NCBI RefSeq assembly: GCF_019396385.1
Contig: NZ_JAHKRN010000066.1
Span: forward strand, 1 to 41,058
Reading direction: 5' to 3'
Source of the DNA: Nonomuraea harbinensis
GTDB lineage: Bacteria > Actinomycetota > Actinomycetes > Streptosporangiales > Streptosporangiaceae
Length of the DNA stretch: 41,058 bases
Notes under the pieces: generated by a model
Told to the model about the DNA's origin: nothing
The model's input: only the letters and a program-made list of their open reading frames with translations
Database searches by the model: none
Made by a program: the position numbers and the translations under genes
Shown here: positions 40,832 through 41,058 of the stretch, in pieces
Position numbering within the stretch: the first letter of the stretch is position 1
Layout: each line of letters begins with the position of its first letter

Positions 40832-41058
40832 ATGCGAACGCCCCCAGCGAAATCCTTCAACACCGCCGGTCCGTGCGACCCGCGCCTCCATTACATGCTG
40901 CCGCCCACGCCGCGGCTTCCCGAGGCTCGGACGCTGATCGACATGGACCGGTACTTCGTGGTCCACGCGCCCCGGCAGACCGGTAAGACGACCGCGCTGG
41001 AAGCCCTGGCATCCGAGCTGACCGCAGAGGGCGACATCGCCGCCCTGATGTTCTCCTG
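40832..41058 (+). CDS. AAA-family ATPase, N-terminal part (runs off the window)
   Basis: The frame from ATG 40832 is open to the window end (75 codons). A P-loop is visible as YFVVHAPRQTGKTTALEALA, typical of the AAA ATPases that often carry a C-terminal PD-(D/E)XK nuclease-like domain. The start RLPEARTLIDMDRYFVVHAPR matches that family's beginning as I recall it. There is no Shine-Dalgarno sequence; CAGTAT ends 7 nt before the ATG, suggesting a leaderless transcript. Whether it relates to the DUF4143 fragment near 29.4 kb cannot be judged from the part present. Confidence 0.75.
   Translation, partial: MRTPPAKSFNTAGPCDPRLHYMLPPTPRLPEARTLIDMDRYFVVHAPRQTGKTTALEALASELTAEGDIAALMFS

Overview
The window is GC-rich, densely packed DNA from a filamentous actinomycete. 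Many GTG starts, 1-8 nt gene overlaps, leaderless-looking starts, a c-di-AMP riboswitch of actinobacterial type, several ECF-type sigma factors and a KstR-controlled steroid gene set all point that way. A Streptosporangiaceae-like host (for example Nonomuraea or a relative) is my best guess from protein style; this is inference, not something the sequence proves. No rRNA, tRNA, CRISPR array, insertion sequence or prophage was recognised.

Layout. 1-0.4 kb: the first codons of a leftward gene behind a ydaO-type c-di-AMP riboswitch. 0.4-4.2 kb: a DHA2 drug exporter with a MerR-style leaderless promoter, divergent from glycogen branching enzyme GlgB. 4.3-9.5 kb: two tandem secreted subtilisin-like proteases and an SppA-type S49 peptidase. 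9.5-13.3 kb: a leftward OpuC/ProU-type osmoprotectant ABC operon ending in a flavin reductase-like gene. 13.6-15.4 kb: an unusual sigma-like protein with a long repetitive linker and a C-terminal membrane anchor.

15.4-23.0 kb and 39.4-40.7 kb: steroid side-chain catabolism. FadE29-like and FadE28-like acyl-CoA dehydrogenases are divergent from a KstR-like TetR regulator. Then come a quinone-reductase-like protein, a SigX5-type ECF sigma factor, a FadA5-like thiolase coupled to a metallo-beta-lactamase-fold protein and, 17 kb away, a CYP125/CYP124/CYP142-like P450. KstR-type 14-bp operators (TNNAACNNGTTNNA) lie before the thiolase and the P450, a one-mismatch copy lies before the fadE pair, and a related site abuts the 5' end of the kstR-like gene.

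23.0-23.7 kb and 31.6-39.2 kb: an eight-gene leftward operon for L-fucose uptake and non-phosphorylative oxidation (hydrolase, L-fuconate dehydratase, SDR, ABC transporter, mutarotase, aldo/keto reductase). A lone FadR-type GntR regulator at 23 kb carries in its own promoter the same 13-bp sequence, AGACATCCGATGT, that sits at the start of this operon 16 kb away. The two loci therefore look like one regulon. The lactonase step is not in the window.

23.7-31.6 kb: accessory stretch. It holds two coupled paralogous secreted proteins, a LigD-type 3'-phosphoesterase fused to a ligase-like domain lacking the catalytic lysine, and a Cml/CmrA-like exporter behind a candidate leader peptide plus hairpin. 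It continues with an alpha/beta hydrolase, two gene remnants (a GntR UTRA domain and a DUF4143 nuclease-like domain), a GNAT acetyltransferase, and a hydrolase-MerR operon with a textbook MerR promoter. The right edge holds the start of an AAA ATPase after a tandem hairpin repeat.
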